Assembly (NCBI GenBank): GCA_017471025.1
Contig: JAFUWX010000090.1
Coordinates: 1 to 36,136 of the forward strand
DNA length: 36,136 bases
Origin: Bacteroidales bacterium
Lineage (GTDB): Bacteria > Bacteroidota > Bacteroidia > Bacteroidales > UBA932
Direction of reading: 5' to 3'
The first letter of the stretch is position 1, and each line of letters opens with the position of its first letter. Under the pieces are notes generated by a model. The model saw only the letters and a program-made list of their open reading frames with translations. It was not told the origin of the DNA and did no database searches. Positions 35,090 through 36,136 of this stretch are shown one piece after another. The position numbers and the translations under genes are program-made.

Positions 35090-35385
35090 CCCGTCAGCAT
35101 CAGCCTTTTACACCTAAAAAAGGTGGGAGAAATCGTTCCTGATGTCCCGATATAGACTTCGACGCTGCCTGCCGCGTTGATGCGCATGGCACGGATCGGG
35201 AAGGATTCCGTATAGCCCTTCTTGCTGTTATAGACGAGGGCCAGCATATCCTTCTTGTCAAATTTGTTGTTGGAGCAGTTGACAATGCCGTCCGCCTTGA
35301 GGATGCTTGCCTTGATGGCGTCATGGATGGCGTCCCCTGCCTTCTAGTATGTCTCTGACAAATCAATGAGTTCCTGTCTCATCAT
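35071..35385 (-). pseudogene. Small gene interrupted by an in-frame TAG
   Basis: From an ATG at 35385, 3 bases below the Smr-gene stop, the frame reads MMRQELIDLSETY, then TAG (35346-35344), then continues KAGDAIHDAIKASILKADG and on through IRAMRINAAGSVEVYIGTSG for about 75 sensible residues. After SGTISPT the reading becomes Lys/Arg/Leu-rich and runs into the end of the btuG-like gene (stop at 35071-35073). In another frame, just past a TTTTTT run, it would end FLGVKG and stop at 35100, which hints at a one-base indel. TAG is the normal stop of the btuG-like and acyl-CoA ligase genes here, so recoding is unlikely. I do not recognise the family. Confidence 0.65.
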
Positions 35386-35387
35386 GG

Positions 35388-36023
35388 TTATTTGACGGTT
35401 ACGTTGGTGGCCCCCATGGGGCCGTAAGTATAGCTGCAAGAGAGCGCGAAGACTTCATCCAATTCCTTGCGGATGGCCTGTGCGAGGATACCGTCCCCTA
35501 CCCCGTGGATGAAGACGATCCGCTTGCCCTTGTGCTTGATGTTCTGCCGGAGGACCTGGCGGAAATAGTTCATCTGGAAGTCCAGCACCGCCCACTCGGG
35601 GATACCGTCGCTGCCGGGGATACGCTCGATGTGGAGGTCCACCGTCAGGTCCGATAGCGGGTCCTCCGAGTGAAGCGGTTCTTCGACCGGTTTTGCATGC
35701 TTCGACGGTATGGAAGAACGGAGTTTGCGGTCTTCCTCCGGATTGATGGGATAGAACTCGCCCTTTCCGGCCCGGAAAACCAGCCCGTCCATCTCCAGTT
35801 CATAGAAGTCTTTGCCGAACCCGACGATGGTGGCTACATCGCTGCTATCCATCATGCGTACTTTCTGCCCCTTGGCAAGGTCTTCGCTGCGCGCCCTCTC
35901 TTCTTCCTTGCTTCTGAGGACAACCGTCTTGGTACGCGGCTGATTGCCGGAAGGCTTGGCCTCCGGCTCCGGTGCAAGGTCTTTCTTTATGACCTTGAGG
36001 TCTTTCAGGCTGCTGAGTTTCAC
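35388..36023 (-). CDS. Smr-domain (DUF2027-like) protein, GTG start (211 aa)
   Basis: The N-terminal part has a charged region (1-50) and a small beta-domain of the DUF2027 type (about 50-95; KVRMMDSSDVATIVGFG). The C-terminal Smr domain (about 125-211) carries VDLHIERI and FIHGVGDG (H173), the motifs of MutS2-type Smr nucleases, and ends ATNVTVK. Smr domains cut or bind nucleic acids, often at stalled or collided ribosomes; the function here is unproven. The GTG start overlaps the stop of the upstream gene by 4 bases, and the broken gene starts 2 bases after its stop, so all three were probably one operon. Confidence 0.83.
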   Translation of the reverse strand: MKLSSLKDLKVIKKDLAPEPEAKPSGNQPRTKTVVLRSKEEERARSEDLAKGQKVRMMDSSDVATIVGFGKDFYELEMDGLVFRAGKGEFYPINPEEDRKLRSSIPSKHAKPVEEPLHSEDPLSDLTVDLHIERIPGSDGIPEWAVLDFQMNYFRQVLRQNIKHKGKRIVFIHGVGDGILAQAIRKELDEVFALSCSYTYGPMGATNVTVK

Positions 36024-36136
36024 TTGATCCTTTTCCCTAGTTCGTAAGCCTCTTTGTATGCGGGAAGGGCCTTGACTTCGCCCTTCTTGTCGGCGCCACC
36101 GCCATAGACACGTCCGCAGCGGCGGATGTCATCGAA
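36020..36136 (-). CDS. 3' end of an unidentified gene (partial)
   Basis: The window edge cuts this gene. The last 38 residues are visible, from FDDIRRCGRVYGGG to EAYELGKRIK, followed by a TGA that overlaps the GTG of the Smr-domain gene. The reading is coherent and the tight overlap supports a real gene. I cannot name the family from so little. Confidence 0.6.
   Translation of the reverse strand, partial: FDDIRRCGRVYGGGADKKGEVKALPAYKEAYELGKRIK

Noticed and set aside
35111-35125. CACCT-AAAAA-AGGTG hairpin as terminator of the btuG-like gene
   Set aside because: Only five base pairs with no GC-rich stem or T tract in the right direction; it lies inside the remnant of the broken gene.
35344-35346. 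TAG recoded as an amino acid (pyrrolysine or reassigned stop)
   Set aside because: The acyl-CoA ligase, uvrB and btuG-like genes use TAG as a genuine stop, and a simple nonsense mutation explains the site.

Overview
The window looks like chromosomal DNA from a fairly GC-rich member of the Bacteroidales. The evidence is: Bacteroidota-type promoters (TTG, a 17-20 nt spacer, then TAnnTTTG) in front of many genes; secreted lipoproteins with a lipobox Cys; a TonB receptor paired with a BtuG-like surface beta-propeller; and a small-peptide gene of the MKKTY...LAGG type. A genus cannot be assigned from the sequence alone; an Alistipes-like or uncultured gut or rumen lineage is only a guess. I saw no tRNA, rRNA, CRISPR array or insertion sequence.

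Layout. (1) 1-3985, plus strand: a repeat-like leader, a promoter, a 44-residue peptide with an LAGG motif, a fimbrillin-like lipoprotein, and a GH127-type beta-L-arabinofuranosidase. (2) 4007-9473, minus strand: one operon made of an outer-membrane barrel followed by a complete polyamine ABC importer (potA, potB, potC, potD). The potD product has an unusual C-terminal membrane helix with an Arg-rich tail. (3) 9519-14473: a HAD hydrolase, an AMP-forming acyl-CoA ligase, and htpG. (4) 14498-18084: an OmpA-like protein (minus) divergent from uvrB (plus). (5) 18079-25361, minus strand: a tight run of rpsA, rnz, a LysM glucosaminidase, mltG and a RelA/SpoT homologue whose hydrolase motif is altered. 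(6) 25374-28467, minus strand: a BadF-type kinase, recR and mntP overlapping one another, then corA with its own promoter and a structured leader. (7) 28509-31637: two convergent SGNH esterases, then pnuC and an FKBP prolyl isomerase on the minus strand. (8) 31605-35089: repeats that carry promoters surround a btuB-like receptor and a btuG-like lipoprotein. (9) 35071-36136, minus strand: a small gene broken by an in-frame TAG, an Smr-domain protein, and the 3' end of a further gene.

The most unusual features are the promoter-bearing repeat present in inverted copies on both sides of the btuB-like gene, the LAGG peptide linked to a lipoprotein, the porin-potABCD operon with a tail-anchored PotD, and the RSH enzyme with degenerate hydrolase residues. 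Most other genes are ordinary housekeeping genes.
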